Positions 41,188 to 49,873 of a stretch of 64,000 nt of DNA are shown in pieces. Position 1 is the stretch's first letter; every line of letters starts with the position of its first letter. The stretch is from Paracnuella aquatica. GTDB taxonomy: Bacteria > Bacteroidota > Bacteroidia > Chitinophagales > Chitinophagaceae. The notes beneath the pieces are model-generated. The model was not told where the DNA came from. It ran no database searches and saw nothing but the letters and a program-made list of their open reading frames with translations. The stretch is taken from the NCBI RefSeq assembly GCF_003332885.2, contig NZ_QOWJ01000013.1:62001-126000 (forward strand), in the 5' to 3' direction. A program made the translations under genes and the position numbers.

Positions 41188-41288
41188 GGTTGTTAGGTAT
41201 TTTGGTTGAAACGGAAATAGAAATGTAACAAAAAGCAAGCTTCAAACGGCACCAACGATTTTTTGACTATTGCCTTTTTACTTTCCCC

Positions 41289-43850
41289 CTAGTACACCAC
41301 TAATTTAATGACGCCTGCAACACCATCGTCGCTTTTGATGCGCAAAAAGTACAAACCGGCATTATAACGAGCAGCGACAACCGTAGGTTGGTTTTGCAGT
41401 GTCCATCTGGCAATCATTTTCCCTTGCAGGTCGTACATCTCGGCAGTGTATTTCCCGGGCAGTTCGGTAACCAGTGTAAAACTGCCGTTGCGGCTAACCG
41501 GGTTGGGATAAGCCATAACGGGAAGCGGCACAAACTGGTACACATCCACTTCTTCGCTGTATGCCGTTGCGCCATTTTGCAACACCAATTCCAGCCGGTA
41601 ACGATTGATGCCGGACAAGAGCGAACTGTCGGTAAAACTGATGTTCACATCCATGGCAGGAACTGTTTGAATGGTGGCAAAACCCGCCCCTGGAACCCAT
41701 TGCTGCAGCCGGATTTGGGAAAGACCGTAAAGCGTACCCAGTTGGGCCCGCAGCGTCACCCAGTCCGTGCCTTTTTCCTGTACAAAAAAACCTTTGATAT
41801 AACAACCTGTTCCCGACCCGGCAATGCTCAATGCAGCGCTGCGTATTCCGGGTTTGCCCGCCACTAGCGGCGCAATGCTATAAATGCGGGACGAGCCTGT
41901 AGGCGGCCGGAGCACTACAAAAGTATCCTGCACGGTTGCCAGCGGCTCCATGTAGTGCTGGCCCAACTGGTACAATTGATATCTGCCGTTGCCTGCGGCT
42001 TTCCACGTAAGCAGCACCGAATCGGCGCACTGAAAGCCAACATTCAATGCCGTAGTGTTGCTCAACACGAACAACTCAGAAGTAAAAACATTACCGTTGT
42101 TTGCCGTCATTCGTACCTGCGCAGGCCCTGCATTTCCGGAGGGCAGCCAGTAGTGATACCCCCGTTCGAGATCAACGTCGGCAGCAATGGTTTGCCACGC
42201 TCCTCCTCCATTTGACCACTGCAGCGTTCCTTTTCCCGTTAATGCTGTAGACCACCGAAGCAAAATATTTTCTCCGATCGTAGCGGGTTCATTCGGTGCG
42301 GGGTGTGTAAATAAAAAAGCGGCAGCCGTATCGAGCTGCCACGCAATGGCTACGGGCTGTGTGGCGGTTTTAATTTTCGTACCATCCAACACCAACTGGT
42401 AAACACCGGCTGCAGGAAAGGCAATACTGATCTGCTCCGTGTTATTGACCGAATCAATACCCCGATCTGCAGGGAGGTTAAGCGAATCGCGGTGGGCCGA
42501 CAAAACCCAGGGCAGCCACTGCCCGCCGTTGCCGCGTAGCATTGCGTTTACATCATTGATCAACGCGGTTGCTGTATCCACGGCAGCTGCGGTGTCGGTC
42601 CAGCTAATGGTGACCTTTATGGAACGTGTTTGCTCCGGAACAACTATAGGAATGGCGATTTGCCCGCCCTTGGAAAGGGTAACGGTACTGCATCGTGCTT
42701 CATTCACGGTTTTGATGGCTGCCCAACCATCCAGGCTACCCCAACCGGATTGGTGATTAACACCCGCTTGACCTGAAACTGCACTGTTGATGAGCACCGC
42801 TTTCACCAACGCAGCAGTGGGCAATTGGCCGAACTTTTCCCGGTATGCCTGCTGCGCCAAGGCCGCGGTGCCCGATACCAATGCCGCAGCACCCGAGCTG
42901 CCGTCTTCACCAAACGCTACAATCTCTGGTTTGATGCGGCCATCAAATGAAGGCCCTCTTGAACTAAGCGTGGGCACCTTTCCAAACGAATCAACAGCGC
43001 CAACGGTGAGTACATTTTTGGCGTATTTAAAATTGCCGGTGAGGTTGCCCCGGCCGGCCAGGCCTGCATACGGCCCAGTGCCCGCTGCTGTCCCTGAATT
43101 GCCGGAAGAAAATACATGCAACAACGTTGGGTTGTTCCAAACCTGCACATCGTAAGCCATTGCTTCAAGCCCATAGCGGTTTTCCACAATCGTACCGTAC
43201 GAGTGGTTTTGCACTGAGATGCCCTGCTGCGCAAAAAGCGAATCTGCATCGGGTAGCAGGTTGAAAAAAGAAGAAGAATGAAGCCGTCCTGCAGGTGCTG
43301 CACCGGTTGCCTGCGGCGATGAATTGCCGGCACCAGCGGCAATAGTAGCCATCAGTGCCGCATGGGTGGTATTCGATGGCGCTTCTATGGCGGTTAAAAA
43401 ATAACGGTTGCGGTAGTCAATATCGGAGGTATCAAAAGCCTGTTCTTTAATGGAAAGCCGGATGCCCTGGCCGCGGATGCTGTTATACTGTTGGTGCGCA
43501 AAATTAAGGCGGTTCAGCGTCAGGTCCATGCTGCCGGTTGTCACCTCCTCTTTTGGCGCATGGGCCAAGTCGATGTATTGCGCACCCCGCTCCTGTTGTA
43601 GCGTCGCAGCTTGTTGCGCCGCCACCCGAACCAGCTGCAGCCCGGCTGGCTCATACGACTGCAGCAACCGGTGTGGCGTTGCCAGCATTTTGCCGGCAGG
43701 CATACGTACCACCAGCGTGATGCTGTCTCTGTAGCCGCCTATTTTTTGCCCACCAATCCGCGCTGCTACACCTGCGGAAAGCACGGGCTGTGCGTACAAA
43801 CCGGTACCACAAAAAACAACACACAGCAGCTCAAAAATTTTGCGGATCAT
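41289..43850 (-). CDS. T9SS-secreted S8 family protease with altered catalytic Asp
   Basis: ATG 43850 gives 853 aa with a signal peptide (about 1-20). The subtilase domain spans about 110-380. In the first motif, GQGIRLSIKEQAFDTSD, the usual catalytic Asp lines up with Glu136. His163 (SNTTHAALMATIAAG), the oxyanion Asn251 (FSSGNSGT) and Ser319 (DGSSGAAALVSGTAAL) are kept. Beta-sandwich regions follow (about 390-770) and the C-terminus is a T9SS type A sorting domain (PVMAYPNPVSRNGSFTL, ending FLRIKSDDGVAGVIKLVVY). It should be exported by the Por secretion system and act on the surface or outside. The KEQ/KEN subclass is known to me from other Bacteroidota, so activity is possible. Confidence 0.9.
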   Translation of the reverse strand: MIRKIFELLCVVFCGTGLYAQPVLSAGVAARIGGQKIGGYRDSITLVVRMPAGKMLATPHRLLQSYEPAGLQLVRVAAQQAATLQQERGAQYIDLAHAPKEEVTTGSMDLTLNRLNFAHQQYNSIRGQGIRLSIKEQAFDTSDIDYRNRYFLTAIEAPSNTTHAALMATIAAGAGNSSPQATGAAPAGRLHSSSFFNLLPDADSLFAQQGISVQNHSYGTIVENRYGLEAMAYDVQVWNNPTLLHVFSSGNSGTAAGTGPYAGLAGRGNLTGNFKYAKNVLTVGAVDSFGKVPTLSSRGPSFDGRIKPEIVAFGEDGSSGAAALVSGTAALAQQAYREKFGQLPTAALVKAVLINSAVSGQAGVNHQSGWGSLDGWAAIKTVNEARCSTVTLSKGGQIAIPIVVPEQTRSIKVTISWTDTAAAVDTATALINDVNAMLRGNGGQWLPWVLSAHRDSLNLPADRGIDSVNNTEQISIAFPAAGVYQLVLDGTKIKTATQPVAIAWQLDTAAAFLFTHPAPNEPATIGENILLRWSTALTGKGTLQWSNGGGAWQTIAADVDLERGYHYWLPSGNAGPAQVRMTANNGNVFTSELFVLSNTTALNVGFQCADSVLLTWKAAGNGRYQLYQLGQHYMEPLATVQDTFVVLRPPTGSSRIYSIAPLVAGKPGIRSAALSIAGSGTGCYIKGFFVQEKGTDWVTLRAQLGTLYGLSQIRLQQWVPGAGFATIQTVPAMDVNISFTDSSLLSGINRYRLELVLQNGATAYSEEVDVYQFVPLPVMAYPNPVSRNGSFTLVTELPGKYTAEMYDLQGKMIARWTLQNQPTVVAARYNAGLYFLRIKSDDGVAGVIKLVVY

Positions 43851-44026
43851 GTTGAGCAATTTAATGCAATAAGGCAGCGTAAAACCACTCGATTTTTTTC
43901 GTAATCATACCCGGCGGCCGTTTAGCGCCGATGCCGGCGCACATTATTTCGGAAGCAAATAAATTTTGATGTGTTAAAGAATTGTAAATTGAATTTCACC
44001 TTTAGAAAACAAAAAACGAAAAACAC

Positions 44027-44851
44027 ATGAAGAAAATGCTTTGCTCCGCCTCAGTCGTTTTAATGCTGATGGCCACAGTTTCATCCTGCAAAAAGGAAAC
44101 AAAATCTGAAGCCGACGCCCTACCCACCAACGACCTGGCAAAAATTGAAAAACTTGGGTTTAGCACGGAAAACATTAAGAAAGTAGGCAACGATTACCTG
44201 GTGGAAGGCGACATTATGCTGAGCGCATCCGACCTGGATAAATCGCCCCAATCGCCCAACATGATTGTGGCCCAGGAAGAGCAATACCGAACCTTTAACG
44301 TGGTAAGCGCTACTAAATATCCAACCATCAAAGTTGCCTTGAACAATTCATCTGCAAACCATGAGGCCGCATTTTCCGCGGCGCTGGATGAAGTAATCAG
44401 GCGGTACAATGCGCATGGGCTCACCATCAAATTTCAACGGGCAACTACCGGCGCCAACATCAACGTGGTTGCTTTTTACGAAGTAAGCAACACGCTTGGC
44501 TCCGCAGGCTTTCCCTCCAGCACCGGCGCTCCATACAACCAGGTGCGTATGAACACTTATCATTACAGTACCAGTACGGGCTCAACTAATGTAAATTATA
44601 TTGCCACCATCATTGCACATGAAATTGGCCATTGCATCGGCTTCCGTCATACCGATTATGCCAACCGTGCTTATAGCTGCGGCGGCAGGAAATCGAACGA
44701 AGGCCAGGCCACAAACGGCGTAGGCGCCGTGCACATTCCGGGCACACCTACCGGCGGCGATCCCAACTCCTGGATGCTGGCTTGTATCGGCGACAATATA
44801 AACCGGCCTTTTAATGCAAACGATATTAAAGCATTGAGTTACGTTTATTAA
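44027..44851 (+). CDS. HEIGH-type (M57) metalloprotease lipoprotein, copy 1
   Basis: This 274-aa lipoprotein has lipobox TVSSC (Cys21). The N-terminal 60 residues resemble a short propeptide (LAKIEKLGFSTENIKKVG, then YLVEGDIML). The catalytic domain has the zinc motif HEIGHCIGFRHTDY, with His198 as its first ligand, in an HExxHxxGxxH arrangement, and the C-terminus carries INRPFNANDIKALSYVY. This fits the dual-action HEIGH family (PF12388, M57). Cys pairs flank the motif. It should be a surface or periplasmic zinc peptidase. A close paralog follows 182 bp downstream with its own promoter and terminator. Confidence 0.9.
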   Translation: MKKMLCSASVVLMLMATVSSCKKETKSEADALPTNDLAKIEKLGFSTENIKKVGNDYLVEGDIMLSASDLDKSPQSPNMIVAQEEQYRTFNVVSATKYPTIKVALNNSSANHEAAFSAALDEVIRRYNAHGLTIKFQRATTGANINVVAFYEVSNTLGSAGFPSSTGAPYNQVRMNTYHYSTSTGSTNVNYIATIIAHEIGHCIGFRHTDYANRAYSCGGRKSNEGQATNGVGAVHIPGTPTGGDPNSWMLACIGDNINRPFNANDIKALSYVY

Positions 44852-44870
44852 AAATAAAATCCTTGTAAAA

Positions 44871-44902
44871 CAAAAAGCCGTTCCCTCCTGAACGGCTTTT
44901 TG
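44871..44902 (+). terminator. Terminator after metalloprotease copy 1
   Basis: A perfect 13-bp stem, CAAAAAGCCGTTC (44871-44883) against GAACGGCTTTTTG (44890-44902), has a 6-nt loop and a T-run. Confidence 0.92.
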
Positions 44903-45033
44903 TTTTGGACGAGGGCGGAAAATCGAATTGTTGGTTCGTCACCAGGCCACTAGCTGCGTTATATTTCTTTTAACAAATAAAAATTTATAGTAAATTGATG
45001 GGTAAACTTTCCTTAACCTAAATCCTCATCACC

Positions 45034-45828
45034 ATGCGAAAAACATCCCATTTGCTGGCGGCCGCCGGCATGGTTACACTGATTGCATTTGGTTGCGCCA
45101 AAGATGTAAAAGAACCCGCAGCCGATAACGAAATTCCTGAAGCTGTAATGGCAAAAATTGGCAGCCTTGGTTTTAGCAAAACAGAGGTGCAGCGTACAGA
45201 AGGCGGATATTTGGTAGAAGGCGACATTGTGCTGACCGACGAATACCTGAACCAAAACCCCACATCTCCCAACCTGATTATTGCACAGGAAGAGCAATAC
45301 CGAACGTTCAACACGGTCTCTTCAACAAAGTATCCAACAATTACGGTTAGCGTAAGTGGTACGGTAAGCAGTGCGTTTTCTAAAGCCGTTGATAACGCCA
45401 TTGCACGGTACAATGCAGAAAGACTGACCATCAAGTTTCAGCGTGTGGCAAGCGGTGGCAATATTGTCATCAGAATGGTGAATACCGGCCAGTATATAGC
45501 GTCTGCCGGTTTTCCTTCAAACACTGGCGCGCCGTATTCTGAAATAAAATACGCCAATAAATACAGCGCCTACAGCGATGGTTTTATGACTACAGTAATT
45601 GCGCATGAAATGGGCCATTGTATTGGATTCCGTCACACCGACTATATGAACCGTGCTTATAGCTGCGGCAGCGGTGGCAACGAAGGAGCAAGCACCGTTG
45701 GGGCCGTTCATATTGCAGGCACACCCACCGGGCCTGATGCAGCATCATGGATGCTGGCTTGTTTGAGCAGCACAACCAACCGGCCATTCAACTCAAACGA
45801 TAAAAAGGCATTGTCAGTTGTATATTAA
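45034..45828 (+). CDS. HEIGH-type (M57) metalloprotease lipoprotein, copy 2
   Basis: This 264-aa paralog of the previous gene has lipobox AFGC (Cys21) and the same layout: a KIGSLGF...YLVEGDIVL propeptide-like part, IIAQEEQYRTFNTVSSTKYP, and HEMGHCIGFRHTDYMNRAYS with His191 as first zinc ligand. The two proteins are close in their central and C-terminal parts (for example EEQYRTFN, LTIKFQR, SWMLAC, NRPFN.ND.KALS.VY) and differ in the signal and a few loops. They arose by tandem duplication. Substrates are unknown. Confidence 0.9.
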   Translation: MRKTSHLLAAAGMVTLIAFGCAKDVKEPAADNEIPEAVMAKIGSLGFSKTEVQRTEGGYLVEGDIVLTDEYLNQNPTSPNLIIAQEEQYRTFNTVSSTKYPTITVSVSGTVSSAFSKAVDNAIARYNAERLTIKFQRVASGGNIVIRMVNTGQYIASAGFPSNTGAPYSEIKYANKYSAYSDGFMTTVIAHEMGHCIGFRHTDYMNRAYSCGSGGNEGASTVGAVHIAGTPTGPDAASWMLACLSSTTNRPFNSNDKKALSVVY

Positions 45829-45839
45829 AATGAAAGCCC

Positions 45840-45877
45840 AAAAAAAGCCGCTGTTGTATTTAACAGCGGCTTTTTTT
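45840..45877. terminator. Bidirectional terminator after metalloprotease copy 2
   Basis: An A7-GCCGCTGTT arm (45840-45855) pairs with AACAGCGGC-T7 (45862-45877) across a 6-nt loop. It overlaps the last base pairs of the convergent methyltransferase stop. Confidence 0.92.
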
Positions 45878-46826
45878 ATTTCCAAATCTTAAAACAATAC
45901 CGGTTCAGTTTTCCCGCAAAGTCAAACGGCGTAGTGGCTTTGGTTATATCTTTTACATCGGCAGACTTTAACTTCTCCACTTCCAATTTAAACTTGGTAA
46001 AATTGGTGCTGAAATAAACAACGCCGCCCGGCGCCAGCAGCCGCAGGCAATCGTTGATCAGTTGCGGGTGGTCGCGCTGCACATCCAGGATATCGTCCAT
46101 TCGTTTGCTGTTGCTAAAGGTGGGCGGGTCCAGCACAACGAGGTCGAAGCTTTCGGGTGGTAGCCTTTTCAGTTCCTGCAGCACATCGGCATGCACCACG
46201 CGGTGCTGATTGTATTGGGGAAAATTCAGTTGCATGTTGCGTTGCGTCCAGTCGAGGTAGGTTTTGGAAAGATCCACCGAAACAACCTCCGATGCGCCGC
46301 CCGCTGCCGCATACACCGAAAACGAGCCGGTGTAACAAAACAGGTTGAGCACCCTTTTTCCTTTTGCCTCATCCCGCACCATGCCGCGGGTTATGCGGTG
46401 GTCGAGGAACAGGCCGGTGTCAAGGTAATCGGTCAGGTTTATCCAAAACTGCAGGCCGCCTTCGCCCACCGCAAACTCGTTGCGCTGCTCGTCCAGCTTT
46501 TGATATTGACCCTGGCGGCCTTCTTTGCGCTGGCGCAGTTTTATATAAATATGCTCCCGCAGAATACCCGTTACTTCCGTCATCACGTCGGCACATTGCT
46601 CCAGCCACTCGTCGTGCTCTGCATCGGTAAGGTTATGGCGCCGTTTGTACTCCGACACATACAGCGCACCGCCATAGCGTTCAATCAAAAACGGCGCTTC
46701 GGGCAGGTCGTGGTCGTAAATGCGGTAGCATTCCACGCCCTGCCGGCCCGCCTGCTTGCTCAGGTGCCTGTACACTTTCTGCAGCCTGTTATAAAACATC
46801 AAAATCTTATCTTCCCGTTGTACCAT
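45876..46826 (-). CDS. RlmK-like 23S rRNA methyltransferase
   Basis: ATG 46826 gives 316 aa (MVQREDKILMFYNRLQKVYR). The N-terminal half (about 1-140) resembles the RlmK/RlmI substrate-binding part (YRIYDHDLPEAPFLIERYGG, GLQFWINLTDYLDTGLFLDHR). The class I SAM-binding fold follows: RVLNLFCYTGSFSVYAA, VSVDLSKTYLDW and the catalytic LVVLDPPTFSNS. It matches the C-terminal half of E. coli RlmKL, which methylates G2069 N7 of 23S rRNA; here the RlmL half is absent. The target base is inferred by homology only. Confidence 0.86.
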   Translation of the reverse strand: MVQREDKILMFYNRLQKVYRHLSKQAGRQGVECYRIYDHDLPEAPFLIERYGGALYVSEYKRRHNLTDAEHDEWLEQCADVMTEVTGILREHIYIKLRQRKEGRQGQYQKLDEQRNEFAVGEGGLQFWINLTDYLDTGLFLDHRITRGMVRDEAKGKRVLNLFCYTGSFSVYAAAGGASEVVSVDLSKTYLDWTQRNMQLNFPQYNQHRVVHADVLQELKRLPPESFDLVVLDPPTFSNSKRMDDILDVQRDHPQLINDCLRLLAPGGVVYFSTNFTKFKLEVEKLKSADVKDITKATTPFDFAGKLNRYCFKIWK

Positions 46827-46885
46827 TACTAAAAATATTAGAACTTCGTGGGCTTTTCGTCCCACCAAAAATACTTTACCCGGCG

Positions 46886-48250
46886 ATGTATGCGATTGTA
46901 GATATTGAAACCACCGGCGGTTATGCTGCAGCCAACGGCATCATCGAAATTTCGGTGCAGGTTTTTGATGGCGAGGCGGTGATCGAAACCTATGAAACCC
47001 TCATCAACCCGGGGCAGGTTATTCCGCGTTATATACAGGCATTTACCGGCATCACCAACGAGATGGTGCAGGATGCACCGCGGTTTGAAGAAGTGGCCCA
47101 GCGGGTGTTTACCATTTTGCAGGGCAATATTTTTGTGGCCCACAATGTCAACTTCGACCATTCATTTATCAAAAATCACCTCCAGTTTTTCGGGTATACG
47201 CTTAATGTAAAAAAGCTGTGCACGGTGCGTTTGGCACGGCAGATCTTTCCCGGCTTTCCGTCGTACAGCTTGGGTAATTTGTGTCATTCACTGGGCATTG
47301 AAGTGGCCGACCGGCACCGCGCTGGCGGCGATGCACGGGCCACGGTGCAACTGTTTAAGCTGATGCTGGCCAACGACACGAGAGGTTTGATCGACGCCAG
47401 TTTGCTGCGTCATTCCAAAGAAGCCATGTTGCCTCCCAATGTGCCTAAAGAGCATTTTGCGCAGCTGCCCCACACACCCGGCGTATATTATTTCCACGAC
47501 CAAAAAGGCAAGGTGATTTATGTGGGCAAAGCCAAGGATCTGCGCAAACGGGTAACGCAACATTTTAGCACCAACAGCGACAGCCGGCAGCGGCAAAACT
47601 TTTTGAAAAACACCTACGCCATTTCTTTCCAGGCTACGGCTACCGAGCTGATGGCGGCCATTTTAGAAAGCACCGAAATTAAACGCCTGTGGCCGCCTTT
47701 TAATGCTGCGCAAAAAAAGCCTGAGGAGCTGTTCGGCATATTTATGTATGAAGATCAGAACGGCTATATGCGGCTGGCCATTGAAAAAAAACGCAAGAAC
47801 AGCCATCCCATTTACACATTCCATTACAAAGTGGATGGGCACGGTGTACTGCGCAAACTAATGAGCGAATACAACCTGTGTCCGCGCCTTTGTTTTATGC
47901 AAACCGATAATGACGGTTGTGTGGGCATTGCAGAAGGATACTGCCACGGCGCCTGTGAAAAAAAGGAACCGCCGGCGGCATACAACCAACGGGTGCTGGA
48001 TGCCATTGCATCGCTTACCCGCCGCCCCTCCTACCTGTTGATGGATAAGGGGCTGGACGACGAAGAAATTTCCTGCATCATGGTGGTGCAGGGCGAATTT
48101 TTCGGCATGGGATATTTGCCTAAAGATGCCGAGCAACTGGAGCTTGAAGCAGTGAAAGAATACATCAAACCGTATAAAGACAACAGTACCATCCGCATGC
48201 TGCTCAGCGCCCACATCAGTAAGTTTCCCGACCAGGTGAAATATTTGTGA
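46886..48250 (+). CDS. DEDDh exonuclease fused to a GIY-YIG (UvrC/Cho-like) nuclease
   Basis: This 454-aa protein has two nuclease domains. Residues 1-165 are a DnaQ-like exonuclease: AIVDIETTGG with Asp6 and Glu8, FVAHNVNFDHSF, and DRHRAGGDARAT closing the DEDDh set. Residues 190-290 are a UvrC-type GIY-YIG domain: TPGVYYFHDQKGKVIYVGKA, then KDLRKRV and the metal-binding Glu in ESTEIKRLWPP. The C-terminal 170 residues include five or so cysteines (CPRLCF, CVGIAEGYCHGACE), similar to the UvrC/Cho cysteine region. A role in nucleotide excision repair is likely. Similar fusions occur in Bacteroidota and Actinobacteria. The gene is divergent from the RlmK-like gene. Confidence 0.92.
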   Translation: MYAIVDIETTGGYAAANGIIEISVQVFDGEAVIETYETLINPGQVIPRYIQAFTGITNEMVQDAPRFEEVAQRVFTILQGNIFVAHNVNFDHSFIKNHLQFFGYTLNVKKLCTVRLARQIFPGFPSYSLGNLCHSLGIEVADRHRAGGDARATVQLFKLMLANDTRGLIDASLLRHSKEAMLPPNVPKEHFAQLPHTPGVYYFHDQKGKVIYVGKAKDLRKRVTQHFSTNSDSRQRQNFLKNTYAISFQATATELMAAILESTEIKRLWPPFNAAQKKPEELFGIFMYEDQNGYMRLAIEKKRKNSHPIYTFHYKVDGHGVLRKLMSEYNLCPRLCFMQTDNDGCVGIAEGYCHGACEKKEPPAAYNQRVLDAIASLTRRPSYLLMDKGLDDEEISCIMVVQGEFFGMGYLPKDAEQLELEAVKEYIKPYKDNSTIRMLLSAHISKFPDQVKYL

Positions 48251-48360
48251 TTGACGATTTTAGATTGACGATTTACGATTCGGGGTTCCTGCAAATGGAA
48301 GGATAACTATGGTTATCGGGTTCCCACAATCGTAAATCCGAAATCGTCAATCGTCAATTG
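48249..48360. repeat. Word-built inverted repeat between convergent genes
   Basis: The left arm is copies of GATTGACGATTTtAGATTG and similar (48249-48280). The right arm (48328-48360) carries the reverse-complement words ATCGTAAATC and AAATCGTCAATCGTCAAT. About 45 bp separate the arms. It lies at the end of the exonuclease fusion gene and the convergent thioesterase gene. Confidence 0.75.
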
Positions 48361-48367
48361 CAAAACG

Positions 48368-48802
48368 CTACTGCCACGCAAACACCTCAGCCCTGGGCAT
48401 TAGCTCAAATACATGATGTACTTGTTCGGGCGGTGTTACGAGTTTGCGTTCGCGGATACCGATCCATGCGCCGTCTACCGTGATGGTGGCACAAACGGTG
48501 TCGCCGGCCTTCACAATCTGGTGCTGGATGCTCCAACGCGAAAAATCTTCACGGGCACGTACAACCGAAAGTTTGATGCTCACTTCATCGCCCATTAGTA
48601 TTTCTCTGCGAAAAGTGCACTCTTCCCGGAACAGGATCGGCCCGATGCCCAGTTTGGCCATGGCGGCTGGCGTTAGCCCATTGGCGTTTAAAAACTCCAT
48701 GCGGCAAAAGGCACCCCAATCATAATACACGGAGTGGCGGAGGTGAAAATTGGGGTCCAGGTCGGACCAGCGGATCTGTACCGCGCGAACAAATTCAGTC
48801 AT
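48368..48802 (-). CDS. Acyl-CoA thioesterase, 4HBT hotdog family
   Basis: This 144-aa single hotdog domain starts at ATG 48802. The 4HBT signature with its catalytic Asp is IRWSDLDPNFHLRHSVYYDW near residues 10-29; the central helix and strands (ECTFRREILMGDEVSIKLSV, RWSIQHQIVKAGDTVCATIT) fit PF03061/YbgC-like enzymes. Such proteins hydrolyse short or medium acyl-CoA thioesters. The specific substrate is unknown. It is a single gene. Confidence 0.88.
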   Translation of the reverse strand: MTEFVRAVQIRWSDLDPNFHLRHSVYYDWGAFCRMEFLNANGLTPAAMAKLGIGPILFREECTFRREILMGDEVSIKLSVVRAREDFSRWSIQHQIVKAGDTVCATITVDGAWIGIRERKLVTPPEQVHHVFELMPRAEVFAWQ

Positions 48803-49043
48803 TATTAGCGTTTCGTTTTTAAGCGTTGTATCGGGTCAGCAAAAGGGCAGCGTTTTGTGCTGATGCAGATTGATGTAAACATTGCTGCATCGATTGGCGA
48901 AAACAAGGCCTCCAAATATTCACTGCATCAAATTTTTTAACAAAATGCGCCAGCACGGCTGCCCCAGGCTGCAGCGAAATTAGGGGAACCTTTACAAGCG
49001 GCTTAGCCGGCAGTCCCTATTTTTGCGGCCTAATTACCTTTTT

Positions 49044-49799
49044 ATGAAGAAAACTTTTGTGGCAGCCTTGCTGCTCACTTCGGCGGCGGCTTTTGCACAA
49101 ACCAAAAAGCCGGTAACTGCCGTAAAAACCACAGCAGCCAAGCCCGCCGCAAAACCTGCAGCCAAACCCGCGGCAAAGCCGGCATCCCCGGGTGGCCTGA
49201 AGTCCATTACCGACTCGGCATCGTATGCCATTGGGGTATCGGTAGCTAATTTTTACCAGCAACAAGGCATGAACGGCATCAACTCGAAGGCGGTGGCGCA
49301 GGCAATTGAAGATGTGCTGGGCAAAAAGAAAGTGTTGCTTGATGACCAACAGTGCAACACTGTGATGATGCGGGTGATGATGCAGGCGCAGGAAGGAAAA
49401 GCAAAAGGCCAGATTGAAGCCGGGCAGAAGTTTTTGGCAGAAAACGGCAAACGCAGCGGCGTGCAAACCACTGCATCCGGACTGCAATACGAAATATTGA
49501 AAGCAGGTACCGGCGAAAAGCCTACTGCAGAAGATACCGTAACCGTGAACTATGTGGGCACGCTGATCGACGGGCAGGAGTTTGACAATTCGTACAAACG
49601 CGGCCAGCCAATTTCATTTCCGCTTAGCGGCGTTATCCGCGGATGGACCGAAGGTGTTCAATTAATGCCCGTTGGCTCTAAGTTCAAGTTTTACATTCCT
49701 TACGAACTGGGTTATGGCACCAACGAAGCGGGTTCCATCCCTGCAGGTTCTACCCTTGTTTTTGAAGTGGAACTGTTGGAGATCAAGAAAAAGTCTTAG
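49044..49799 (+). CDS. FKBP-type peptidyl-prolyl isomerase, secreted (FkpA/Mip type)
   Basis: ATG 49044 gives 251 aa with a signal peptide (KKTFVAALLLTSAAAFA-Q). An AKPAAKPAAKPAAKPA-type linker (about 30-47) leads to the helical dimerisation domain typical of Mip/FkpA (ITDSASYAIGVSVANFYQQQ, VMMRVMMQAQEGKAKGQIEA). The FKBP catalytic domain is about 145-250: VTVNYVGTLIDGQEFDNSYK, then SFPLSGVIRGWTEGVQLMPV, FYIPYELGYGTNEAGSIPAG and ELLEI. It should assist protein folding in the periplasm. The TATTTTTG sequence at 49018-49025 may be its -7 box. Confidence 0.93.
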   Translation: MKKTFVAALLLTSAAAFAQTKKPVTAVKTTAAKPAAKPAAKPAAKPASPGGLKSITDSASYAIGVSVANFYQQQGMNGINSKAVAQAIEDVLGKKKVLLDDQQCNTVMMRVMMQAQEGKAKGQIEAGQKFLAENGKRSGVQTTASGLQYEILKAGTGEKPTAEDTVTVNYVGTLIDGQEFDNSYKRGQPISFPLSGVIRGWTEGVQLMPVGSKFKFYIPYELGYGTNEAGSIPAGSTLVFEVELLEIKKKS

Positions 49800-49823
49800 T
49801 TCGATTTTGTAAATCAAATTAAT

Positions 49824-49855
49824 AAAAAATGGCGGCCAGTTGGCCGCCATTTTTT
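49824..49855. terminator. Bidirectional terminator
   Basis: A perfect 15-bp stem (49824-49838 against 49841-49855, AAAAAATGGCGGCCA type) with a 2-nt loop lies between the FKBP gene and the convergent T9SS gene. Confidence 0.92.
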
Positions 49856-49873
49856 ATTGTGTGCTCCGGTTGA

